Assembly: GCA_031280945.1 (NCBI GenBank)
Contig: JAITGB010000122.1
Coordinates: 1 to 5,662 of the forward strand
Source of the DNA: Spirochaetales bacterium
Lineage (GTDB): Bacteria > Spirochaetota > Spirochaetia > DTKZ01
Length of the DNA: 5,662 nt
Direction: 5' to 3'
Shown here: positions 1-5,405 of the stretch, one piece after another
Layout of the letters: each line of letters opens with the position of its first letter
Numbering within the stretch: the first letter of the stretch is position 1
Position numbers and translations under genes: made by a program
The notes under the pieces: generated by a model
Told to the model about the DNA's origin: nothing
The model's input: the letters and a program-made list of their open reading frames with translations, nothing else
Databases searched by the model: none

Positions 1-295
1 ACATATTCGGAATCATAAGAAGAAGCCCCTGAGACGCGGTAAAAGTCGTCGTCAGAGCGCCGCTCGTAAGCGCCCCATGAACAGCACCGGCGGCCCCCGC
101 CTCACTCTGAAGCTCCGAAACCTGAGGCACAGTACCCCAGATGTTCTTCCTGCCCTGGGACGAGTACAAATCCGAAAGTTCGCCCATAGGGGAATACGGC
201 GTGATGGGATAAATAGCGATAACCTCGTTTGTCGCGTGCGCAACATAGGCCGCCGCCGTGTTCCCGTCAATCGTAATCATAATTTTGGTATACAT
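1..295 (-). CDS. nifJ: Pyruvate:ferredoxin (flavodoxin) oxidoreductase, N-terminal part, cut by the window edge
   Basis: This enzyme oxidatively decarboxylates pyruvate to acetyl-CoA and CO2 and passes electrons to ferredoxin or flavodoxin; it is a cytoplasmic, thiamine-diphosphate and iron-sulfur enzyme of anaerobes. Only the first 98 residues are present of a protein that is usually about 1170-1200 long. They match the start of domain I: DGNTAAAYVAHATNEV (10-25), YPITPYSPMGE (29-39), GRKNIWGTVPQVSE (48-61), SEAGAAGAVHGA (64-75) and TFTASQGLLLMIPNM (84-98). By family knowledge, Thr32 and Glu65 correspond to the pyruvate/thiamine-site residues Thr31 and Glu64 of the Desulfovibrio enzyme. The second residue of the usual TPSS motif is Tyr here (TPYS). 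ATG at 295 is chosen because an AGAGGA site lies 5 bases upstream and the family begins just before this point. It has its own promoter, so it is probably transcribed apart from hisS upstream. Confidence 0.93.
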   Translation of the reverse strand, partial: MYTKIMITIDGNTAAAYVAHATNEVIAIYPITPYSPMGELSDLYSSQGRKNIWGTVPQVSELQSEAGAAGAVHGALTSGALTTTFTASQGLLLMIPNM

Positions 296-300
296 TGCTA

Positions 301-306
301 TCCTCT
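301..306 (-). promoter_or_regulatory. Shine-Dalgarno site of the pyruvate:ferredoxin oxidoreductase gene
   Basis: On the minus strand the bases read AGAGGA followed by 5 bases (TAGCA) and ATG. This is a good ribosome binding site and fixes the start at 295. It contrasts with hisS, the restriction-type gene and the HD gene, which have none. Confidence 0.8.
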
Positions 307-339
307 TTAATGTATGGAATGTGGAAAGAATACCCTTTC

Positions 340-368
340 ATAATAAACCCATTTTCCGGGGATTGCAA
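340..368 (-). promoter_or_regulatory. Sigma70-type promoter for the pyruvate:ferredoxin oxidoreductase gene
   Basis: On the minus strand TTGCAA (363-368) is followed by a 17-base spacer and TATTAT (340-345). Transcription would start near 333, giving a leader of about 38 bases that carries the AGAGGA site. It lies just downstream of the hairpin block at 407-528, so a hisS transcript would meet the hairpins before this promoter. The match is by eye; the start has not been mapped. Confidence 0.65.
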
Positions 369-406
369 GCATTTTAGAGTAGAATTTGGGAGGAGAAATG
401 GGCGCA

Positions 407-528
407 TTTTTTGTCCCCCTGGGACAAAAAACCGGGCTATCCGCTGCAAGTCCTCGAAAATTGCCTTGCGGCAATTTTCTCCGGGCTTTCCGCTTCTATC
501 CCTTGCGCGGGCGGGGCCGAAGCCCCGC
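407..528. repeat. Non-coding module of three perfect hairpins separated by two copies of a 25-base unit
   Basis: Three perfect stems lie in a row. Hairpin 1 (407-431) is an 11-bp stem, TTTTTTGTCCC against GGGACAAAAAA, with a 3-base loop. Hairpin 2 (456-479) is a 10-bp stem, GAAAATTGCC against GGCAATTTTC, with a 4-base loop. Hairpin 3 (511-528) is a 7-bp stem, GCGGGGC against GCCCCGC, with a 4-base loop. The linkers before hairpins 2 and 3 are related: 432-456 and 481-505 both begin CCGGGCT(A/T)TCCGCT and match at 19 of 25 positions, 49 bases apart. Read on the minus strand, the loops of hairpins 2 and 3 are GCAA (a GNRA loop) and TTCG (a UUCG loop), both exceptionally stable RNA tetraloops. 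On the plus strand they are the less special UUGC and CGAA. This suggests the functional RNA is the minus strand, the 3' tail of the hisS transcript. There is no convincing reading frame. Similar strings seem familiar to me as dispersed repeats in gut bacteria, but that is unverified. Confidence 0.7.
456..479 (-). terminator. Candidate transcription terminator or 3'-end hairpin after hisS
   Basis: On the minus strand GAAAATTGCC, loop GCAA, GGCAATTTTC forms a perfect 10-bp stem whose 3' arm ends in four Ts, 62 bases past the hisS stop. The structure is nearly symmetric, so it could act in both directions. It lacks a free T tract after a GC-only stem, so it is not a textbook intrinsic terminator. 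It may equally be part of the repeat module rather than a hisS-specific signal. Confidence 0.4.
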
Positions 529-540
529 AAAACCCAAACA

Positions 541-1839
541 TCACACGCGCGAAAGCCGTTTTTTTATTAAAGCCGCGGCCTCAGGCAGACTCAGATTTTC
601 CAGGTTCTCGCGGGTGGACAAATCGCGGAGAGTTACCCGCTCCGCCTGAAGCGCGAAAACGCCAAAGAGTATTCCTTTTTTTTCGGCGTAGGCAAACTGA
701 CGGGCCTGCTTGTGGGCCTCAGGATATACTTCCGCACAGAGGCCCTCAGAGCGCAGGTGCGAGGCCGCCTTGTGATAGTCCGCCAGGAGCGCCTCGTCCT
801 CGCAAAAAACAAGAGCCGCCGCGCCCGAAGAGGCCGGAGTTTTTTTTCCCAGCTCCTCCATGGCCGCAAGGAGCCTGTCAAGACCTATGGAAGAGCCCAC
901 GCCCGGAAGCCTCTCGCGCGTATACAGGGACGCAAGGTCGTTGTACCTGCCGCCCGAACACACCGAGCCAATGGCGGGAATATCAGAGAGGAAAGTTTCG
1001 TACACAATGCCCGTGTAATAATCAAGGCCCCGCGTAATGGAGGGGTCAAGCGTAAAAGAGTCTCCAATGCCCAAGGCGCCAGCCCAGCCGAAAATCGCGG
1101 AAAGGCGGAGAGTGTCCTCAGCTTCGCCTCCCGCAAGCGACGCGATTTTTTTTAGGGTCTCTTCGGAGGAAGCCTCAGGCCGGATAAAATCAAGAATACG
1201 GCTGGCCCCGCTCTCCCCGGCAATTTCCCGCAGACTGGAGCGTACTTCCTCTTCACCTGTTTTTTTTATTTTGTCAACGGCGCGCAGGACCGCCGCCGAA
1301 GACGAGCCAAGCCCCAGGGACTCAAGCATACGGTTAAAAATGCCTCTGTGCGAAAGGCGGATTTCAATATTCGTAACGCCCAGGCGCATAAAAGACTCGC
1401 GCATAACAAGAAGAATTTCAAAATCCGCGGACGCACAGTCAACGCCCACAGTATCAAAATCGCACTGCGTAAATTCCCTGTAGCGGCCCCTCTGAGAATT
1501 CTCGCCGCGAAAAACTTTTGCAATGTGGTAGCGTTTGAAGGGCACATACAAATCGTGGAAATGGGCCGCCATAAAACGCGCAAAAGGAACGGTCAAATCA
1601 AACCTCAGGGCAACGTCCCGCCCGCCGTTATCGCGGAAACGGTACATCTGTTTGTCTGTTTCGCCTCCGCCTTTACCCAAAAGGACTTCCGTGTACTCCA
1701 AAACAGGGGTGTCAATGGGAACAAAACCAAAACTCTCAAAAGTTTTTTCAAGAATTCCCTGTACTCTTTTTCTCTCACTCTCCGCCTGAGGAAGAAAATC
1801 GCGGAAACCTTTGAGAATTTTTGGTTCAATTAAAGCCAT
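541..1839 (-). CDS. hisS: Histidyl-tRNA synthetase
   Basis: Charges tRNA-His with histidine through a histidyl-adenylate, as a cytoplasmic homodimer. The 432 residues are a normal length (E. coli 424). Class II core elements appear in order: motif 1 around PIDTPVLEYTEVLL (41-54); motif 2 with RFDLTVPFAR (79-88) and FRGENSQRGRYREFTQCDFD (110-129); the histidine-binding signature RGLDYYTGIVYE (270-281); and motif 3 GVGSSIGLDRL (313-323). The anticodon-binding domain follows from about 337 to the end. The RFDLT form of motif 2 and the LGKGGGETDKQ stretch (54-64) resemble spirochete HisRS as I remember it. The ATG at 1839 is the only in-frame start that keeps the conserved N-terminus, and no Shine-Dalgarno precedes it. 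Instead a strong promoter ends 5 bases upstream, so the message should be leaderless. Four runs of eight As in the coding strand, all at Lys-Lys pairs, leave the frame intact. Confidence 0.97.
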   Translation of the reverse strand: MALIEPKILKGFRDFLPQAESERKRVQGILEKTFESFGFVPIDTPVLEYTEVLLGKGGGETDKQMYRFRDNGGRDVALRFDLTVPFARFMAAHFHDLYVPFKRYHIAKVFRGENSQRGRYREFTQCDFDTVGVDCASADFEILLVMRESFMRLGVTNIEIRLSHRGIFNRMLESLGLGSSSAAVLRAVDKIKKTGEEEVRSSLREIAGESGASRILDFIRPEASSEETLKKIASLAGGEAEDTLRLSAIFGWAGALGIGDSFTLDPSITRGLDYYTGIVYETFLSDIPAIGSVCSGGRYNDLASLYTRERLPGVGSSIGLDRLLAAMEELGKKTPASSGAAALVFCEDEALLADYHKAASHLRSEGLCAEVYPEAHKQARQFAYAEKKGILFGVFALQAERVTLRDLSTRENLENLSLPEAAALIKKRLSRV

Positions 1840-1844
1840 GCCGT

Positions 1845-1873
1845 ACTATACGCGGGAGGCCGGGGGAGGTCAA
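1845..1873 (-). promoter_or_regulatory. Sigma70-type promoter of hisS, placed for a leaderless mRNA
   Basis: On the minus strand TTGACC (1868-1873), a 17-base spacer, and TATAGT (1845-1850) are close to consensus. Only five bases (ACGGC) separate the -10 element from the hisS ATG at 1839, so transcription should begin at 1839 or 1838. There is no room for a ribosome binding site in the transcript. Confidence 0.8.
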
Positions 1874-1967
1874 GGCAGGCAGCTTACAAGCCGGACAAAA
1901 GTTTTACGGAGCCGCCGCAAAGAGCCGCGCCCGTTTTTCCGCAGGGAGCTTCCTTAAAGGGTTTTGC

Positions 1968-1997
1968 TTGACTAACAGATTCTTCCCGCAGTAATAT
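1968..1997 (+). promoter_or_regulatory. Sigma70-type promoter of the restriction-modification cassette, also leaderless in placement
   Basis: TTGACT (1968-1973), an 18-base spacer and TAATAT (1992-1997) are followed by seven bases and then ATG at 2005. The expected start of transcription is 2004 or 2005. The promoter is divergent from that of hisS, with 94 bases between the two -35 elements. No gene for a separate controller protein and no clear operator repeat was seen in the spacer. Confidence 0.7.
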
Positions 1998-2004
1998 TGA
2001 AGAC

Positions 2005-2829
2005 ATGGCGGGCAACAGTTTTATTACAACCACAGTATACAAAAAAGAACAAACCTTTGCGGAAAAGCGCCGCAAACTGTTCCGCGAAGCCATTTCTTTT
2101 ACCGCCGGAACCCTGGAAAAACCCCACAAACACCTCATTAGCGTTATCTCTGGAGCACAAGAAGCCTATTTCCTGAAACCGGGGAAAGAAACCCTGCGAA
2201 AACACCCTAACATGCACGATATGCTTCCCGTTGTTGGCACACAGACAGTAAATTATACGGAAAAGTGGACTTTCGCGCATATGTGGGAATATCTCCTGAA
2301 AATCTCACTCATTCAGCAGGAAGCCTTCAAAAAGCTCTTGACGCTCCTGTATCGCATCTGCTATCTCATGGACCACCGCGAAGATGAAAACGGAAAAATA
2401 CGGTATTCACCGCCGGAAGAAATCTCCGAATATATACTCAATGTTGAACGCTACGTGCTAAAAGCAGGATTTGCGGAAAAATTCAAAACAACCGAAATTG
2501 AACTTTCTGGTTTTCTCTATTTTACCGATTTACTTGCGTGGAATGAAGATGTAAAATATCATCAAACACCCTCAGGCGGAGATGATTTTACAGATTCACG
2601 CAGAACAGCGGTTGGAAGGGTCAATACCGTAAAAAGCATTATAAGCGCGCCGCTTTTAATCAGCGAGTTTATTGCCGATGTTATTGATAAAACGATGACC
2701 AAAGGCGTTATTAACGTAAAACTCATCACACAGGCAGTTCAGCGTTTCTCACAAACGCGGGGTCTGTGTGTGCTCTCAAACACAGACCTTCTGAAACATC
2801 TGTCCCCGTATCTGGAGGCAGGCGCATGA
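2005..2829 (+). CDS. Unrecognised protein partnered with a DNA methyltransferase, probably a restriction endonuclease
   Basis: I do not recognise the family. The 274-residue protein is soluble, with no signal peptide or clear membrane segment. It has a basic N-terminal stretch (KRRKLFREA, 21-29) and looks largely helical. A polar segment at 189-212 (PSGGDDFTDSRRTAVGRVNT and onward) and the ELSGFLYFTDLLAW stretch (166-179) look like the most constrained parts. No clear PD-(D/E)xK nuclease motif can be placed. The inference of a restriction role comes from context: it comes first in a two-gene unit and overlaps the following methyltransferase by 4 bases (ATGA), the usual layout of type II systems. 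It could instead be a specificity or accessory subunit. The start at 2005 is the only plausible one: no ATG, GTG or TTG lies in frame between the upstream stop at 1969-1971 and 2005, and the promoter sits directly before it. The cassette is less GC-rich than hisS and the downstream operon. Confidence 0.6.
   Translation: MAGNSFITTTVYKKEQTFAEKRRKLFREAISFTAGTLEKPHKHLISVISGAQEAYFLKPGKETLRKHPNMHDMLPVVGTQTVNYTEKWTFAHMWEYLLKISLIQQEAFKKLLTLLYRICYLMDHREDENGKIRYSPPEEISEYILNVERYVLKAGFAEKFKTTEIELSGFLYFTDLLAWNEDVKYHQTPSGGDDFTDSRRTAVGRVNTVKSIISAPLLISEFIADVIDKTMTKGVINVKLITQAVQRFSQTRGLCVLSNTDLLKHLSPYLEAGA
2814..2818 (+). promoter_or_regulatory. Shine-Dalgarno site of the methyltransferase gene
   Basis: GGAGG lies 7 bases before the ATG at 2826, inside the last codons of the preceding gene. 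It decides for this start over the in-frame GTG at 2766, and makes the methyltransferase translatable on its own as well as by coupling. Confidence 0.8.
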
Positions 2830-3677
2830 GGCGGGACAGGGCCGGACTTGCGAACAAAGTCTTTAACGAAGATGTTTTTGTAACGCTCAAGCGTATTCCC
2901 GACGAAACGGTTGACACCGTGTACGCAGACCCCGATTACAATGTCGGCATAAATTACGCGGGCGCAAAATACACGCAAAAATGGGAAGAATATATTGCAT
3001 GGTACATAGAACTGGCAAAAGAATGTATGCGCGTCTTAAAACCCCAGGGCAATTTATTTATGCTCAATTACCCAAAACAAAACTCGTATCTCAGGGTAAA
3101 GTACCTTGATGATGCGGCATACAATGTTTTTGATTATGTCTGGGTTTACAACACAAACGTAGGTCATTCGCCCAGTAAATTTACAACGGCTCACCGCTCT
3201 ATCCTGCACGCGACAAAATCAAAGAACAACAGTTTCTATAAGGACAATGTCGCCGTTGCCTACCAAAATCCCGGCGACAAAAGAATACGTCAAAATATAG
3301 CGAACGGTTCAAAGGGACGTATGCCGTATTCGTGGTGGTACTACGATTTGGTAAAGAATGTTTCGCGAGATAAAACATTTCATTCCTGCCAGATTCCGCT
3401 GGGCCTTGTGGAAATGCTTATCAAGGCCACAACGAAAGAAAACGATTTGGTTCAAATCCTCTTCGGCGGTTCAGGCTCCGAACTGGTTTTATGCAAAAAA
3501 CTCAAAAGAAACTTTATTTCAAGCGAAGCGCATACACCGTACTACGACATGATTATCGACAGATTAAAAAACGGCGGCTTTATAAAAAGCGAATACAAAT
3601 TAAAGCCGCGAAACAGTAGGCAGCCAGAGCTATTCCTCCCCGAACTTGACTTTTCCGGCAGCGCCACCAATTTTTAA
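2826..3677 (+). CDS. Beta-class DNA (adenine-N6 or cytosine-N4) methyltransferase with variant motifs
   Basis: Transfers a methyl group from S-adenosylmethionine to an exocyclic amino group in DNA, presumably protecting host sites from its partner. The 283 residues show the beta-class order. Catalytic motif IV is near the N-terminus (DPDY, 35-38, after DETVDTVYA). A variable middle region follows (about 100-185, likely target recognition). Motif X-like HSCQIPLGLVEMLIKA is at 186-201, and motif I, with FGGSG (213-217) as the FxGxG loop, is near the C-terminus. Two departures stand out: motif IV is DPDY rather than DPPY, and motif I has ILFGGSG where DPFxGSG is usual, losing the acidic residue. 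Asp in first position of motif IV hints at adenine, but this is not decisive. The target sequence cannot be read from the protein. The start at 2826 has a GGAGG site and gives an ATGA overlap with the gene before. The stop is one base from that of the convergent neighbour. Confidence 0.88.
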   Translation: MRRDRAGLANKVFNEDVFVTLKRIPDETVDTVYADPDYNVGINYAGAKYTQKWEEYIAWYIELAKECMRVLKPQGNLFMLNYPKQNSYLRVKYLDDAAYNVFDYVWVYNTNVGHSPSKFTTAHRSILHATKSKNNSFYKDNVAVAYQNPGDKRIRQNIANGSKGRMPYSWWYYDLVKNVSRDKTFHSCQIPLGLVEMLIKATTKENDLVQILFGGSGSELVLCKKLKRNFISSEAHTPYYDMIIDRLKNGGFIKSEYKLKPRNSRQPELFLPELDFSGSATNF

Positions 3678-3678
3678 T

Positions 3679-4077
3679 TTATATTTCTCCCAGCCCAAAA
3701 TCTCCCTGAATCTTGAAATGGTTCCCGTCCCGCCGCACCGAAAGGTCTCGCTCAGGAAAGCGCAGGGGAAGAAGCTCCCGCACCTTTCGGGCAGCAGCCT
3801 CATAAATCTCGCGGCGGGATGCCTCCTCAACTTTTTCGAGAGTAGCCATTTCCACATCAATCAGATAACCCCGGCCAAGCTCAGAACCATAGCCTGCGGT
3901 AAAATCCGCGCCCACGTTAAAAAGACCGTCCGCCTGCGGATTCGCCGTCCTCCCCCGAAGGGGCCGGGCCGGGTGGAGGGGGTAGGAAGCCCCGTAGAGG
4001 TCTTCGATATATTCGTCAACCTCATCGAAAAGTTTTTTTAAGCGGCCGTTAAACTCCGCCATTTTGGGATGCCACAT
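3679..4077 (-). CDS. Small conserved protein of unknown function, last gene of a three-gene operon
   Basis: The function is unknown. The 132-residue soluble protein has an N-terminal helical stretch (MAEFNGRLKKLFDEVDEYIEDLYG, from 6), then a proline- and glycine-rich block: YPLHPARP (32-39), RGRTANPQADGLFN (41-54) and FTAGYGSELGRGY (59-71). After that come a helical segment around 80-103 and a C-terminal RRDGNHFKIQGDFGLGEI. The block at 32-71 looks like a conserved core, and I recall similar proteins from treponemes, though this is unverified. No signal peptide or membrane segment is visible. ATG at 4077 is preferred, while GTG at 4092 (5 residues longer) and ATG at 4062 (5 shorter) remain possible; none has a strong ribosome site. 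It lies 11-26 bases after the exonuclease stop on the same strand, so it is probably cotranscribed and perhaps translationally coupled. Confidence 0.72.
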   Translation of the reverse strand: MWHPKMAEFNGRLKKLFDEVDEYIEDLYGASYPLHPARPLRGRTANPQADGLFNVGADFTAGYGSELGRGYLIDVEMATLEKVEEASRREIYEAAARKVRELLPLRFPERDLSVRRDGNHFKIQGDFGLGEI

Positions 4078-4103
4078 ATAGACAGCTCGCACACCCGCGC
4101 AGA

Positions 4104-4874
4104 CTACACATCAAGACGCACGCGCACAGGGCAATGGTCTGACCCCCCAACGTCTTTCAAAATTTCCGAAGACTTAACCCGCGGGGAAAATCCCTCGTTC
4201 ACGCAGTGGTAGTCAAGCCGCCAGCCCACATCGTTGGCGCGGGCGTTTCCCCTGTAGCTCCACCAGGAATAGTGCCCCGGCCCCTTTGTAAACATACGGA
4301 AAGTATCCGTAAAACCCGAGGAGGTAAACTTGTCCATCCAGGCCCGCTCCTCCGGCAGATAGCCCGGACTCTCCTCGTTTTGTTTGGGGCGCGCAAGGTC
4401 AATCGCCGTGTGAGCGATATTATAATCCCCGCAGATAACAACGTTCTTCCCCTTTTTGACAAGGCGCGAAGCGTATTTGAGAATCGCATCGCAGAAAGAG
4501 AGCTTGTAGGAAAGCCGCGCCCCCCCCTCCTGACTATTCGGAAAGTAGGCGTTAATTACCGTAAAGGCCGGAAACTCCAGAACCATAACGCGGCCTTCCC
4601 CATCGAATTCGGGAGCGCCCAAAGGCGACACCGAAAGAGGCTCCTCGCGGCAGTAGGCCGCAACGCTCGAATACCCCTTGCGCAGAGCGCAGTGCCAGTA
4701 ACTCCTGTAGCTCAAGCCCGGAGGAGAGATAAGCTCCCCAGTAAGCTGGCTGGTCTGAATCTTCGTCTCCTGAAGGCACACCACATCCGCTCCAGAAGCC
4801 TTAAGCCAGGGGAGAAACCCCTTGCCAAGAACAGAGCGGATACCATTCACGTTCCACGACACAATACTCGTCAT
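4104..4874 (-). CDS. xth: Exodeoxyribonuclease III (AP endonuclease, base excision repair)
   Basis: A magnesium-dependent nuclease that cuts DNA at abasic sites and removes nucleotides and blocks from 3' ends; it acts in the cytoplasm in base excision repair. The 256 residues span the whole endonuclease/exonuclease/phosphatase fold (E. coli ExoIII has 268). Active-site motifs are all visible: SWNVNGIRS (6-14, Asn8), LQETKI (34-39, Glu36 binding metal), NAYFPNS (108-114, Tyr110), CGDYNIAH (148-155, Asp150 and Asn152), the SWWSYRGNAR to GWRLDYH stretch (203-223, Asp221) and SDHCPV (245-250, Asp246 and His247). No key residue is missing. The start at 4874 begins with the usual MxxIVSWNVNG and overlaps the HD gene's stop by ATGA. 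A longer frame back to 5060 lies within that gene and is rejected. Translation is probably coupled, because the only AGGA lies 13 bases away. Confidence 0.95.
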   Translation of the reverse strand: MTSIVSWNVNGIRSVLGKGFLPWLKASGADVVCLQETKIQTSQLTGELISPPGLSYRSYWHCALRKGYSSVAAYCREEPLSVSPLGAPEFDGEGRVMVLEFPAFTVINAYFPNSQEGGARLSYKLSFCDAILKYASRLVKKGKNVVICGDYNIAHTAIDLARPKQNEESPGYLPEERAWMDKFTSSGFTDTFRMFTKGPGHYSWWSYRGNARANDVGWRLDYHCVNEGFSPRVKSSEILKDVGGSDHCPVRVRLDV

Positions 4875-5398
4875 GGCCCAAGAAATTTCCTGTAGGCGTA
4901 TATCTTGTCCGAAAGCCGCGCCGCAAGGTAGGGACTCGCCTTTCGCAGGGCATCGTGAATCGCCCTCGACTCCGCGAGGTACTCCCTCCTCTTGGGCACA
5001 TCCCAGTGCGGCGGAGGCTCCTGCAGGTTGCAAATTCTGTCCGCCAGTTTGACCATCCACACCTCTTTTTCACGGGCCATAATGCGGCGAAGATACCCCG
5101 ATAGGTCCTCGCCCTCCTCACGGCTCAAGGCCACAATGTCCGCCGCAATCTCCCTGCCGAAACGGTCGCCAAGAATCTCCGCCGTAACAGGCGTATCCTC
5201 GATAGTATCGTGCAAAAGAGAACACTGCATAAGAAGATTCGAGTCCGTACCCTGCTCGATGTGCGCCGCCCTCATGGCCTCCATGCACACCCCCACAAGA
5301 TGAACAACGTAGGAATAATTCTGTCCGTTGACGAACTGCCCCTCATGCGCCCCCGCCGCGAAATGCAGCGTCGTATTAAACAAATCCGGGTCCCACAT
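4871..5398 (-). CDS. Small HD-domain phosphohydrolase related to (p)ppGpp hydrolases
   Basis: A single-domain metal-dependent phosphohydrolase of 175 residues, the size of small alarmone hydrolases (Mesh1-like). The HD-domain residues used by Rel/SpoT hydrolases are all in place: His33 (SYVVHLVGV), His63-Asp64 and Glu67-Asp68 (LLHDTIEDT, 62-69), and Asp120 and Asn124 (VKLADRICNL, 116-125). Phe80-Gly81 of DRFG also fits. The loop that reads RKSGEPY before the first metal His in Rel/SpoT is instead VNGQNYS here (23-29), so guanine recognition may differ. Hydrolysis of ppGpp is therefore an inference, and another nucleotide could be the substrate. The start at 5398 (MWDPDLF) is chosen because the promoter occupies 5406-5434, inside the longer frame starting at 5434. 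The gene overlaps xth by 4 bases and heads the operon. Confidence 0.82.
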   Translation of the reverse strand: MWDPDLFNTTLHFAAGAHEGQFVNGQNYSYVVHLVGVCMEAMRAAHIEQGTDSNLLMQCSLLHDTIEDTPVTAEILGDRFGREIAADIVALSREEGEDLSGYLRRIMAREKEVWMVKLADRICNLQEPPPHWDVPKRREYLAESRAIHDALRKASPYLAARLSDKIYAYRKFLGP

Positions 5399-5405
5399 AA
5401 GCGCA

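Noticed and set aside
407..431. The TTTTTTGTCCC/GGGACAAAAAA hairpin as an intrinsic terminator
   Set aside because: On either strand the T run comes before the GC stem and As follow it, the reverse of a terminator. It is kept only as part of the hairpin module.
411..1037. 208-residue plus-strand frame covering the hairpin block and the end of hisS
   Set aside because: It is antisense to a certain gene, has no ribosome site, and its Pro/Arg-rich composition is typical of a shadow frame in GC-rich sequence.
676..1267. Four T8 runs in hisS (676-683, 840-847, 1146-1153, 1260-1267) as phase-variation or slippage sites
   Set aside because: Each encodes a Lys-Lys pair as AAA codons in an intact frame, and similar A7 runs occur at Lys-Lys in neighbouring genes, so codon preference explains them. 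A switch in an essential gene is unlikely.
1909..1928. Direct repeat GAGCCGC (1909-1915 and 1922-1928) in the divergent spacer as a regulator site
   Set aside because: Two 7-base GC-rich copies 13 bases apart are weak evidence, and no regulator gene is nearby.
2056..2076. Inverted repeat TTTGCGG/CCGCAAA early in the restriction-type gene, with another CCGCAAA at 1915-1921, as an operator
   Set aside because: A 7-bp stem with a 7-base loop is expected by chance at roughly this frequency, and it lies inside coding sequence away from the promoter.
2766..2825. Methyltransferase start at the GTG at 2766
   Set aside because: The 20 extra residues mirror the end of the preceding gene and have no ribosome site, while ATG 2826 has GGAGG at 7 bases.
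3945..3958. CCCC-GAA-GGGG hairpin as a terminator
   Set aside because: It lies inside the small unknown gene's coding region and is followed by no T tract on either strand.
4206..4895. 229-residue plus-strand frame opposite xth
   Set aside because: It lies antisense to a complete exonuclease III gene with all catalytic motifs; no start signal and no recognisable motif.
4875..5060. N-terminal extension of the exonuclease back to 5060
   Set aside because: It overlaps the HD gene almost entirely, its sequence is low-complexity shadow, and family members start at the SWNVNG strand.
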